In this document: in pieces, positions 34,301 to 44,405 of the stretch | Position numbering within the stretch: the first letter of the stretch is position 1 | Layout: every line of letters begins with the position of its first letter | Assembly: GCA_013368315.1 (NCBI GenBank) | Contig: JAACJM010000085.1 | Location: forward strand, 277,484-341,483 | Direction of reading: 5' to 3' | Source of the DNA: Tetrapyrgos nigripes | Taxonomy: Eukaryota; Basidiomycota; Agaricomycetes; Agaricales; Campanellaceae | DNA length: 64,000 nucleotides | The notes under the pieces: generated by a model | Told to the model about the DNA's origin: nothing | Database searches by the model: none | Seen by the model: only the letters and a program-made list of their open reading frames with translations | Made by a program: the position numbers and the translations under genes

Positions 34301-35426
34301 CCAAATGCGAGGAAGAAGGAGTATGAGAAGCCATCACGACTCATGACCACAGGCCAGCACGGAATTGGCACGGAAGCACGAAGTGCTCGGAGGAAAAGCT
34401 GTTAAAGTCTTCATTAGACTCACCGGTACTGGAGGTTGCTCCAGGCTGGAGTTTTGATGACCGAATGTTAGTGACCTCTCCAGTCTCTAATTCTCCGCTG
34501 GGACTGGAAAAAAATTTTAGGGGATCAGGGTTCAGCTTTAGACCCCGCGCATCCCCGAGATTTTGCTGCTACTGCCACAGTGGGTTGCTAATCACCGGGG
34601 AGATCTGCGAAATGAACGAATGAATACAAAATCCCGGGTGGATCATGATTTAAGGAGCGGGACGGACGAAGCGTACCCCTTGGGGAGCCCGAGTGAGAGG
34701 ATTGGCTCTGAAGCGCTGAAGCATCAGCTTGAGCGCTGTGTCCACTGATGTAGTCCCGGATGAGTGGCAGAAATTTAAATGGTCAGAAGTTCTCTATGGT
34801 TGATATAGGCTCTAGAGAAACAAGGTAGTATATAAGTAGATCTCCTCGATGTCATGAAAGATACTATGTACCAAACCAAATTGTGGCCAGAATACGAGGA
34901 GCAAGAAAGACCATACAAAGTCTGCAATGGAATGTATGTGACAGTTTGGGAATGCTTTGATGTTGAGCCTAAACTTTAGGTGCTCCTCCCTACTAGAGGT
35001 ATTTAAATTTGAGAATTGAGACTCTGGACATACTGTGATATTCAACAAAGCATGCTCATGGCGCACGTAGGCTCCATTTGCAGTTCATCTCAGTTCATGA
35101 TTCAGTGGCCGCTGGTGTCGCCATGGTTGCGAAGAATAGTTGACAACTTTATACTTTTTGTGTGCACAACAATAGCGCCTATCAAGCGCCTATTGGTTTA
35201 TTCAACTTATTTTTGAAGGAGAATTGTGCCGGCCAGCGGCAAAGATTTGGTCTTCCTTTCTTGAATTTCTTCCATGTTGTTCTCTGTTGGTTTTCTAGCG
35301 ATACCTTCCAGTTGACGAATCGTCGTACATCGGGTATGAGACCGGTATCTTCGACTTTCTGACCATGATCTCAGACATACAGAAAGCGTTGAAATATGCG
35401 GGTCATCTTTCATTCCTACAGCCACT
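31361..35426. other. 4-kb gene-poor region
   Basis: I find no supportable gene. The first 700 bp after CHZ1 are pyrimidine-rich and may include its 3' UTR. A TATA-like TGTATAAAATC occurs near 32556 with a short hydrophobic open frame behind it (about 32587-32790), but it lacks an ATG and any recognisable domain. 33100-34750 contains small overlapping frames only. No terminal inverted repeat, LTR or transposase fragment was recognised. Confidence 0.4.
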
Positions 35427-36028
35427 ATGCGAACTCTTGGTGCTGTCCCTCAAACCAACCAACCTCCTTCTGCAAATGACATTCTTGCAGTCCTGGAGCT
35501 TCTGCGACAAGCGCCTCCACCCGTTCTAAGGCAACCGGCCACGCCATACGTAGTCAAGAACCCGAAACCTCTTCCACAAGGCCGTAAGTTCTCATTCCAC
35601 CTTCTTGAGAGAGAATAAAGGCTTGGTGGTGATGTAGAACCATAGTTGATTCTGGAGTTGTTGGAATATTCACTGTTTGTCGTGCAGGACAAGTACATCA
35701 TCCCAGTCAATGCAAAGATCATCTTCAAGTTCCGAGGCGAAAAATACGACGAAAAAGGTCCAGGAACTGGGAGAAGCTGATCAAGGCGCATACGTATATT
35801 GCTGCACTGGGAGTGTTGACAGAAATGTAGGCGATCTGCTGTACATCCAAGAGGTATATCTTCAGCATGAAGTTCAATGATTAACCTTTCAAACGACTTG
35901 AGACAGTAGGGAATTGGACTTTTAGCTGTCCGTGGTCTCATCAACACACTACCTTCCTTTGAAGTCGATAAAGTCGTCTTGAAACCTGCTCCGATGAAGG
36001 GCCCAATTGTCATCCAAACCGTTCGCTA
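35427..36028 (+). pseudogene. Apparently broken or mis-framed gene, unrecognised
   Basis: The first exon is good: MRTLGAVPQTNQPPSANDIL followed by AVLELLRQAPPPVLRQPATP and a consensus donor GTAAGT at about 35584. Downstream, protein-like pieces occur in conflicting frames: LLEYSLFVVQDKYIIPVNAK with IIFKFRGEKYDEKG, then NWEKLIKAHTYIAALGVLTE, then LLYIQE joined over an intron to GIGLLAVRGLINTLPSFEV, ending at a TAG around 36028. I could not connect them with GT-AG introns without a stop. This suggests frameshift decay or a sequence error. A normal gene with unusual introns is the alternative. Function unknown. Confidence 0.35.
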
Positions 36029-37663
36029 GATGAGAGTATCGCCTCTTTGACGAAGTAGTGGGGCCTGGGAGTGTCAAGTTCCGAACTACTGTCTTTGTCC
36101 GCCGTTATGAACCAGAAACCCTCACCACTGACTTTTTCCTCCATCCTTTACTTTTTTACTTTTCAAATTATCCCCCCGGCCGGTTCCTTTTTTCTCTTGT
36201 CTCGAAAGCAATCACTCATCGATGCGTATGCTTCATACACTGCCAGTGATACAGCATAAAAGCCTATACATAATCGACACGTCGATAAGCTTAAGTACAT
36301 GATTATGATTATGACTGGTCAAATCTATCTCAACTCCATATACTGCAAGTTGCGTGTAGCTTATGTATGAACGCCAAGCCAATGACGTTTACGCCGAGGA
36401 TAATCAAGATAGATGATGGACACGAAAGTGCAGACGTGTTCCTCCGTGTACCAACTCGACGAGTACATATAAAACAGTTCCGAGTCCGAGGTCATCCGTA
36501 GCCAGTCCTACACCACCCACTCCCCTCAGCCTTAGCCTTGGTCGTCCTCGGCAAGTATTATCTTACTACCTTTTCTCGCTCCCACTGGATCCGCAGATTG
36601 AACGAAAGAGTCATCAAAAACCCAAATCCATTGCAAAACACAATCCAATAGGTAATAAATCCTACTCTGATCTAATCTACTAGTGACTATAGATGTAGGT
36701 AAAGTGAAAAGTAGGAACCACCAAAAGAAAAACCCCAAGTCATTTCTTCCCCCTTTGCGTAATGTCGTTAAATGTAGACGTAGGCGTGAATGTAAACCTA
36801 GGTAAGTAAGTAGGTAAACCGAGTCTGCAAATCCACAAGAGAAAAAAAGGCTCTAGACGTCTTCAGCCCGCCCCTAGGGAAACCAAAACCACAACACCTC
36901 AACAAATCCTCCAACGACACTCAGCAAATCCACCCAATGGCCATCCATGGACGGACCCAGACAACAAACACACGAAATGACACCGAGCGCTCACCATACC
37001 AATCAAGTCCAGTCTCAACTGCCTCAGCCATTGCCACAATCACTTGGACTATACAAGTCTCCTGACACTCACTTAACTCACTCTCAACTCCGAAGAGGAA
37101 AGGAGAAGGAATGTAAAAGACTGGACAGTTAGTGATGGGCGGCGAGGAGGAGACGTGGATGAGGATGGGAGCGGCGTCGGGGTCGGTGAATGTGTCGGGC
37201 GACGGGATTGGGTTGGGTAGAATAGAGAGAATCGCGGGACTTGGGAATCGTAGCGGTTAAAAAAATGGTCAGGATGAAGGGAGAAAATGCGACGTCAAGC
37301 ACAGCCTGAAACGAAAGAACGCAAAAGAAACGAAAAAGGGTTGTCCAAAGGTGTGTACGTGTCAGACTGGATGTTTTGGATGGGACGATGACGAATGTAG
37401 AGTAAGGTAGAGAGAATGAAACAGAGATGAGGAACCAGAGACAGAGATGAGAGGAATCGAGAGCGAAAAAGATGAGATGATATAGATAGAGACAAAAAGA
37501 GACAAGAGAATAAAACAGAAGCGACGACGAAACACGAATGATACACATTATGGGGATCTAAAATTGGTCCATTATATCCATCCGTTTTTCTTCAAGATAG
37601 AGAGCAACGAAGCTCGGGAGTATAACGAAAGAGGCGCACTAGGCACCCTTTTACGCTGAGAAT
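36029..37663. other. 1.6-kb gap downstream of HAC1
   Basis: No gene recognised. 37140-37550 is purine-rich on the plus strand (pyrimidine-rich on the HAC1 sense strand) and could be a long 3' UTR of the HAC1-like gene. Open frames here are low-complexity. A 36055-36240 stretch has overlapping hydrophobic frames without support. Confidence 0.35.
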
Positions 37664-38802
37664 CTAAAAGACACCGACTTCCCACATGGTAGGGCTAGTG
37701 GTGATGGTTTCCTGCTGCATGGGCAGCAAGTCTAAAAGACCCTGCACGTTGATGATATCCTCCAAATTTAGCTCTCCGATAAAGTTTGTGTCGACGCCGG
37801 TCAAGTCTCCAGTGCTCGCCCCAATAGTATCAAATCCATCCGCAGACAATTCTGCCATCAAGGCCGGTCCTCCCGTGTTCATCTCGGTAAACGTCACTTC
37901 CTCCGCGGAGGGCGCCTGGAAGAGACCAAGAGCTGATAGACTCTCTGTAGGCTGCGTGGTCGACGAGACAAGGACTGGAGACGACGGACGGGAAGGGCAG
38001 ACGTTGGGAGCGAGGATCTCGCTAAAGAGAGCTTCCATTGTAGCGTCGTCGACCGGGTCGACCGGGGTAGCGAAGTCAGAAGAGGACTGTGGACTATAGG
38101 GAGAGTAGAGACACAGTTCACCCGCTGCAGGGACATCCTTGGGGGGGATCCAGGGATGGTCGCCACCCTTGCTAGGTGGCGAGTGGACTGGTCTTGCTCT
38201 CCCTGATCAGAGAGAGATCGTTCTGACAAGGCTGGAGAAGCGGAGGAGAAGGTGGTAGTGAGGTCTAAGGAGGAATGGGAGGGTGCGGGGGAGATGGGAA
38301 AGTCTGAGGCGGATTGAGATGGAGGTTGGTTTGATGGGGCGGAGACAGGAGCAGACGGGGTCGAGTCTGGGATGGAGGACGGAGGAGCGGGAGTGGATGA
38401 TGAGGAAGGTGAGGATGCAGAGGTGTTGTCTGATGAAAGACCTGTGGGAAGGCCTTGGGCTGCTAGTGCTTTGACGACGGCATCCCAACCTTTTTCGAGG
38501 GTTCTAATGCGGTCTTTGAGCTCCTGGTTCTCACGGTCGCGGGCCTCGTCGACTGGTGACTGGGTGGCTACAGCGGCGAGACCCATGCCAGCTCTGAGCT
38601 GTCTGTTCTCCTCTTCGAGCTCCTGGACTCTGCGCTCCAGATATGAGAATTGGGCCTTGCGGCGGTCGCGAGAGTTCTGAGCTGCGATTCTGTTACGGTG
38701 TGCTCTGGCTTCCTTGCGGTCCTCCGAGCTCAATTCTGAGCGAGGACGCTTGCGGGAAGGGCCAGCTGAGGGAGATGGAGAGACTGAGCGCTGAGAAGAC
38801 AT
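37664..38802 (-). CDS. HAC1: HAC1/XBP1/Cib1-type bZIP, unfolded protein response regulator
   Basis: Master activator of the unfolded protein response; its mRNA is cut by the ER kinase-RNase Ire1 and religated. The basic region is RKEARAHRNRIAAQNSRDRR and the zipper starts KAQFSYLERRVQELEEENRQ, close to XBP1 and basidiomycete Cib1. The unspliced frame from ATG 38802 gives 302 residues, ending at 37894 in an Arg/Ser-rich tail. A different frame downstream encodes an acidic, activator-like C-terminus (YSPQSSSDFATPVDPVDDAT, then MEALFSEILAPN and INVQGLLDLLPMQQE) ending at 37664. Removing a predicted 44-nt non-spliceosomal intron (38128-38171) joins the two as RHLAAGELCLYSPYSPQ and gives 364 residues. 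No spliceosomal GT-AG intron I could find produces this join. Confidence 0.87.
38128..38171 (-). other. Predicted IRE1-type unconventional intron (44 nt)
   Basis: On the mRNA strand the 5' cut is predicted in loop UAG^CAAG. It is closed by a perfect 7-bp stem CGCCACC/GGUGGCG (38161-38181). The 3' cut is in loop CUG^CAGC (38124-38130), closed by C-G, C-G and three wobble pairs. Both are 7-nt loops with G3^C4, the Ire1 target geometry. The length of 44 is 2 modulo 3, exactly the shift required to reach the acidic C-terminal frame. An alternative 3' cut three bases later (CAG^CGGG) also preserves frame and would remove one Ala. Confidence 0.75.
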
Positions 38803-39258
38803 GGATGAGAACGAAGGGCGGGACGGAAGTTAAAAGGAAGGGATACTGCGGCTGAGACTGCAGGACGAGTACGTGGAACTAGTAAAAGGTCGTGAGGATG
38901 CCAAAAAGCGGTGCCCAAAACTTTATGCGATTCCCAAATTTGGAAGTCCGCTGACGTGGCATACGTGGCAGATGAATTTGGAAAGAATTACTCAGAATGG
39001 TAGCAAGGCATAAAAATTAGAGTATCAAGGCTGGAATTACAGATAGTGTAAAATAAGAACCGACGTACAGATATATTCAAGAAATTTGGACGATATGCTA
39101 ATAAGTAAAAAGGTAATAAGTGGCATATCTGGACTACTCGCCACATTCCATAAGCGTCCGCGCGTTTGCGCAGGGTGGCTTCTAACCTGCCTCGGACCAC
39201 AGCCACATTTAAGGATCACGTCCAAGTCAGCTCTTCCTTCTTCCCCTCTTTCCTATTT
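38803..39258. other. Divergent intergenic region, HAC1 / six-TM protein
   Basis: 456 bp between divergent start codons. It contains the UPRE-like pair. No open frame here is supported. Confidence 0.4.
38952..38970. promoter_or_regulatory. Two UPRE-like ACGTGGC boxes upstream of HAC1
   Basis: TGACGTGGC (38952-38960) and TACGTGGCA (38962-38970) form a direct repeat of ACGTGGC with a 9-bp period, about 150 bp upstream of the HAC1-like start. TGACGTGG is the core XBP1/ATF6 unfolded protein response element in animals. The location suggests autoregulation, which is inference. Confidence 0.5.
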
Positions 39259-42200
39259 ATGTTCCGCGTCGTCGTCGTCGTCATCGTCCTTGTTGTACTC
39301 GCCTCGCTCGTCGTCGTCTTTGATGTCCTAGGAAAACAATCGGTCGCATCTGTCCTAAACGCGTCTCTCTTCCTCGCCATCGGCGCGTCGACATCCATCC
39401 TTCTCCTCAAGGCGATCCCGACAGATTGCATACCCACCCTCAATCTCATCATCTACGCGTCCTGTTCGCTCCTTTTTCTTTTCATCTCGACGCTTTTATC
39501 CATTTTCAAAGTAAACGTCCTTCTTTCACCCCTGTTCATCATCTTGTACACCACCGTCGTATTTCCACTTCTTGTCTACGTCCTCGTCACATTTTCCAAA
39601 TCCCTTTTTTGGGTGTCCATCCTCGTCGCGCAAGTCTTCGCATTGTTATCAACATGCTTTCGCATATGCACCCTCGTTTGGGTCGAAATGCATTCTCATA
39701 GAACAACTATCATCCTCGCCTTTCGATCTATCAACTTTATTTTCCTCATTTGTGCAGTAACATCCATCATCTGTGCCTTCCTCCGTAAGTTTCACTCTTT
39801 CTCAGAGTTTGCGCCACACTCGACATTGACTGACTTTGTCCTAGTCTGCCACTTGGCATCCCCGCAACCGGACATTGAAGCATCAGCTCCACAGACTAGC
39901 TCGCCCGTTACAGTGCACAAAGCGTCCCGTGTCCGAGCTCACCCTGATCTTCACCTTGCTTTGACACACGTTGACGACGTATACAGTCCCAGTCCCGTCC
40001 GTTCTTCAACTCGAGGTCGAGGACGAAATCGCGTCCCATCAATGTCAAGTAGTCTTTCCTCTCTTTCATTCTCCCCGATAACCCCGTTCCCGCCATCTCT
40101 GCCAACTTTACCGCTCTCCCTGCCTCTCTCGAAACAATGCATCCCTCGTATGCGCATGCGTTCTGTCTCCCTCTCGGATCCACCGTTTACTCCGAGAGAC
40201 GATGCATTCACGATGAATCCCCATCCCAATCATCGCTATTCGTCCTTTTCCGACTCGACTGTACTCAGCTCTGTTTCGTCTTTCTTTTCACCAGATCCAG
40301 ATCTCGAACTCTCAAAATCTATCGATCAGGTAGACGATAATCTGGGTCTAGGTCTTCATTCCTCCGAGTCCAAAAGAAGACATTCCTTGTCGAGCCTTGA
40401 TTTCGTAGACGTTAATCTCTTGGGCGTTGACGTCGACATTGACATGGATGATGACCCTAGCAGTATTCGTACGGGTAGGGGTTTCAGGCATCGACGAGCC
40501 CGAGCGCCAACACCTATAGCAGCCGTAACATTTGGTGCTCTATCCCAGGCGCAGTCTAAAGCCAAAGCTAACTCCAAGTCTAGAGTTACATCGGCATCGG
40601 CATCCACGTCCACACCGATGTCCCTGCTGTCCACTTCCCTGAGCGCCACATCTCCCATCCAGAGTCGCAGCTGTAGTCGCAGTGGACACAGTCGCAGCCA
40701 CTCCTACTCTTACAGCGTCAAGTTGCCGTCAAGTCATTATGATTCACGTCTATCCACACCCACACCCATCCCGATCCCGTTGAATTTGCCTCTACCCAGT
40801 GCTCTACCCCCTTCAGGCTTACGAGCCCCCGCCGATGCCACTGCCAATGACGTGACCAACGCAGCAACCGGCGTGCCTGTTCCTGATAGACGTCCAAGAG
40901 CTAGAAGCTTCTCCGATCGGCTTCGTTCAACCAAGAGTCTGTTTTCGAACGTTCACGTTAACATGAATCTGAGTTTGGGGTTGGGCCTAGACAAACTGAG
41001 GCTAGGAACTAGCCCTGCGACGATGGCAAAGTCACCGTTCGGTGGAAGTGGAAGGCCTAGGGGCTCGAGTTTTGCGCATGCTTTTGACTCTGGCTCTGGT
41101 TCTGGCTCTGGGATGATGAGTCATGGTTTAGATATGGAACTGGACGCATTAGGGACGGGGATGGGGGAAGGTTTGGGAAAGAATCGGTACCGGTTCGGCT
41201 ATGAATCGGAAATGGATATGAATATGGAAAGGGATAAGGACAAGGTAGAGATAAAGGAGGACATACCAGGTCAGCCCGGTTTCTGCCTCGTACGCAGTCG
41301 AACTCGAGCACGGATGCAGAGTTTTGCGTTCCCAGGACCGGGGACATCCAAGTTGAAGAACGCTGCTGACCCTCCCAGTGCTTGTGCTAGCACTTCAGCT
41401 GCTGGCGAAGACGATGTCATTGCCACTGACGATGAGAGTCAGTCTGACGCTCCCGTCGATAATTGTCCTGGTAACCGAGACCGTATTACGAACTTTGATC
41501 TACGTCTGGGTTTCGATTCTGGTCTGAATCATGGCATTATTGGCACCGGCATTAGCACTGGTGCTTCTGGAAGGCAAAATTCCAGTATGACAGCGACAGG
41601 GTCAGAGACAGGGTCGGCGGAGAGTCAGAGTTCGACTGAAAGTGGTGAAATGGAGGAACGACTTGCAATTCAAGAAGCTGAAAAAAGCCATGGATCTGGA
41701 AACGTCGGAGCTGACAAGATCACCAACATCTCTTTCTTTCCGTTACCTCTATCCTCGCCCAGCACCTCAACCTCCAACTTCAAGCACTACTGACATGGTA
41801 TCAGAACGCGTGTCAGCGGAGCGTCCTCTTTCCCCATTCTCCCAATTCAGGAGCAAGAGAAAGCTTCACTCTGCTTCGGGCAACGAGTTCAACGCTACCA
41901 CAATCAACGGCGTTCCAACCAGCACAAAGTCCCCAACAACCACCCTAGCGAAGACAACCACAACAAAGACAACCTCAACGCCAACGAAAGCTGAGGCGGA
42001 TTGGGCTCCATCTTCCTGGGGTGTAACCGATTCCGATCCATTCGCCGCTCCTGAACCAGGTGCAGCTCTCGCTGATGTCAGCGGGTTGGATAAATCAACA
42101 TTATCTGTCGCGTCTACCTTTGCTGGGTTGAGTGTCGTAGAGGAGTTTCATCAAGATGCATATGGAAGTCGCAGTCGCAGTCGGAATCGTACGAGGAGCC

Positions 42201-42859
42201 GAACGAGGAGTGGGACTCGAAGTGGACATGGACATTATGACGAGTATGGGAGTCCTGGTCATGGTCATGAGACGGAGTACCCTGGGTCGCCTGAACTTGG
42301 ATCGGGCAATACTACGAGGATGTCTGCATGGGGAAGGTTGCAGCTTCCCGTCCCGAGTTCGGCGAGTGTGGGGTTGTTGAGTGGTGGTGGTGATGAGCAG
42401 GTTGGCAGTATTCGAAGATCAGGAGGAAAAGGGAGCCAGCGCCAGGAATGTTCTAGTTGGGTGGACGTGACCAAGTTGGAAGAAGAGGAAGAACAAGATG
42501 AGGTCGTAGTACAGGAGGGACTGATTGCGCAGAGGCTTTTGAAAAAGTTGAATAGGGAAGGGAGAGGTAAGGGCAGGGGGAAAGCTCGGGTTCAGGCTAT
42601 GGTCAGTAGGGGCAGGAGCGGAAGTGGTGGAAGGCAGAAGAATGGTGCTGGTCGACTTGGAGGGACTGAGGAAATGAGACCGAGCTCTAGCACTCAGACA
42701 CTGGGCTCGGGTATCTCTTGGGGCGCAGCGAGGAGCTTTTTGCTCATGAATAGCCTTGCTAGGGAACGGGAGCGACTGACTCGAGATACGTCGACCTCTG
42801 GAAACAAGCAGTCATTTGCGCCTTCGAATCTGCGGCCCATCGTTGGAGAGCGACTTTGA
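39259..42859 (+). CDS. Six-TM membrane protein with very long Ser/Arg-rich tail, unknown
   Basis: Not recognised. From ATG 39259 the first 180 residues form about six hydrophobic helices (for example MFRVVVVVIVLVVLASLVVV, LFIILYTTVVFPLLVYVLVT and FIFLICAVTSIICAFL). A probable 60-nt intron (GTAAGT...CCTAG, about 39785-39844) follows. After that comes a disordered, Ser/Asp/Arg-rich tail with low-complexity runs. The reading frame changes near 41.6-41.8 kb. A 55-nt intron at 41601-41655 (weak donor GTCAGA, branch-like CTGAAAG) joins the halves exactly in phase, continuing NDLQFKKLKKAMDLETSELT and giving about 1,161 residues. The last part has an RS-like block (YGSRSRSRNRTRSRTRSG). Two separate genes or a sequence error are alternatives. 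Confidence 0.55.
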
Positions 42860-44254
42860 TCATTGATGGTGATTTTCCAAGCCTGTCACCGCTCGCAAGT
42901 CGCGTCGGCTACTGGCTTCCTCCCTCCGCCGGTTGCTCCTCGTCATTGCAGTCAACATCATATTTTCTTGGTGGACTTTGAATTTCTTCTGTTGAACTCA
43001 TCGTTCGTTTCTTGGTTTTTTGGTTCAAAAAAAGTAAATCCGTGTTGTATAATGTTGTACGTTTGATTTCGTCATCTTCGTTGTAAAGTCTTTGACAAGT
43101 GTTATTCCGGTTTCCAGCAGTATTTCCAAAGTTGTTTCGCCTAGATTATCTGGCTCATCCCACCATTCCTTCTCATATGGTCGTCGCTCGTTGTATCTTC
43201 TGTTAACTAGTAGTCGTTCTTTTGCATTCCTCATACTGTACCATTGATGCCTTCCACTCGTTAGCTTTCTTCCCTTCTCTATCATCCCTGTTATCGTGTT
43301 ATTCAGGTTTCGCTCTCGTTACGCTTCTAGCTATTTAATTCGCTGTGTTAGTACCTTACTGGCATGCAAACTTCTTAATCCCCTTTACTACTTATCCTGA
43401 CTTCGAATTCGGCGTCTTATCATAATTCGCTTTCGCCTTTTCTCATTATACCACCATAGACGTATACCGTTTATTGCATATATTCCCAATAACTTATAAG
43501 TACTTAGTACTCCGGTGGCGACTCTGTGTAGTGATCCCAGTATAGATCTGTAGTACAAGTGTTGAAGTAGATTTTTACTCTGTGTACCTTGTAATAAGTG
43601 CGTAGCATACTCTACTCTACTATTAGTGTTAGTACTAATGGCATAGATTCTTGGAAGCTAGGTACATAGGCCGCATGCGCTTGGCTTCTTGACATTTGCC
43701 TTGACATTCTTCATCTTCGACTTCTCCCTTCGTATCGAAAGTTCCGACCGAGGAAACCAAGAGGAAACGCTGGAATTCCTTAGAATATCCTAGATTTGAA
43801 GCGAAGATGCAGGCTTAAATACACTCGTACAAGTTGTCACTGGCAGATTTTTGCCTGGCTAAATTTCCTGGAGTCATTTTTTGTTGTCGTTTTTAAAAAA
43901 TATTGTGGAGATTTTGCCAAAAGCTTCAACTTGAAGCCACTGGCAGAGAATTCGAAGCTAGGAAGTCGATCGCCAAGATTTCAAGCTCACAATCGAGGAT
44001 TCTTTTCGATTACACCCTTACTCCGAGGACCTCCCATGGGTTTGTGCAGGAAGGCTCGAGCTTTATTTTACTTGACTTTCTGCCTCACTTACAGAAACAC
44101 GTCTGCACTTCCGTGTCCACCGTCGTCCAATGTTAATAACCAGTGAATTCAACAATTGCCCATACTACGCAGTCCAAAAATAAGGATGGGTCCATAGTAG
44201 TTCAGATAGATAAATAGTTGTGACGAAAAGGAGGGTGTTTGTAAAGACAGATCG
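42860..44254. other. 1.4-kb gap between six-TM gene and tyrosinase
   Basis: No gene I can support. A T-rich region (42950-43500) may be the 3' UTR of the upstream gene. An open frame at 43903-44136 (GREFEARKSIAKISSSQSRI) reads somewhat protein-like but has no start or domain. Confidence 0.35.
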
Positions 44255-44405
44255 GAGTTGGTACTATGACTGTACTTTTGGTGATTTACTCGCAAACGTA
44301 GCATAGCGTTCCTGAAGTAGTGTTGGAGTTGGTGTTCTATAGCCTGTACTCTTGGGTGATCTACTCGTAAACGTAGCATAGCATTCCTGAGGTAGTGTTG
44401 ATGAC
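44255..44405 (-). repeat. About 75-bp tandem duplication across the tyrosinase stop codon
   Basis: On the minus strand the block ACACTACCTCAGGAATGCTA to ACCAACTCC spans the last codons, stop and first 3' bases of the tyrosinase gene (about 44405-44330). It is repeated directly downstream (about 44330-44255) as ACACTACTTCAGGAACGCTA to ACCAACTCC. The copies are about 85 percent identical by eye, with a few single-base indels. Only the first copy is coding. Confidence 0.75.

Noticed and set aside
35450..36013. 187-codon open frame on the minus strand
   Set aside because: No domain-like composition. It overlaps a better plus-strand first exon with consensus donor and is probably chance.
38125..38166. 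A conventional 42-nt GT-AG intron (GTGGCG...CTGCAG) in the HAC1-like gene
   Set aside because: It is in frame, so it cannot join the bZIP to the acidic C-terminal frame. Its donor is also poor.
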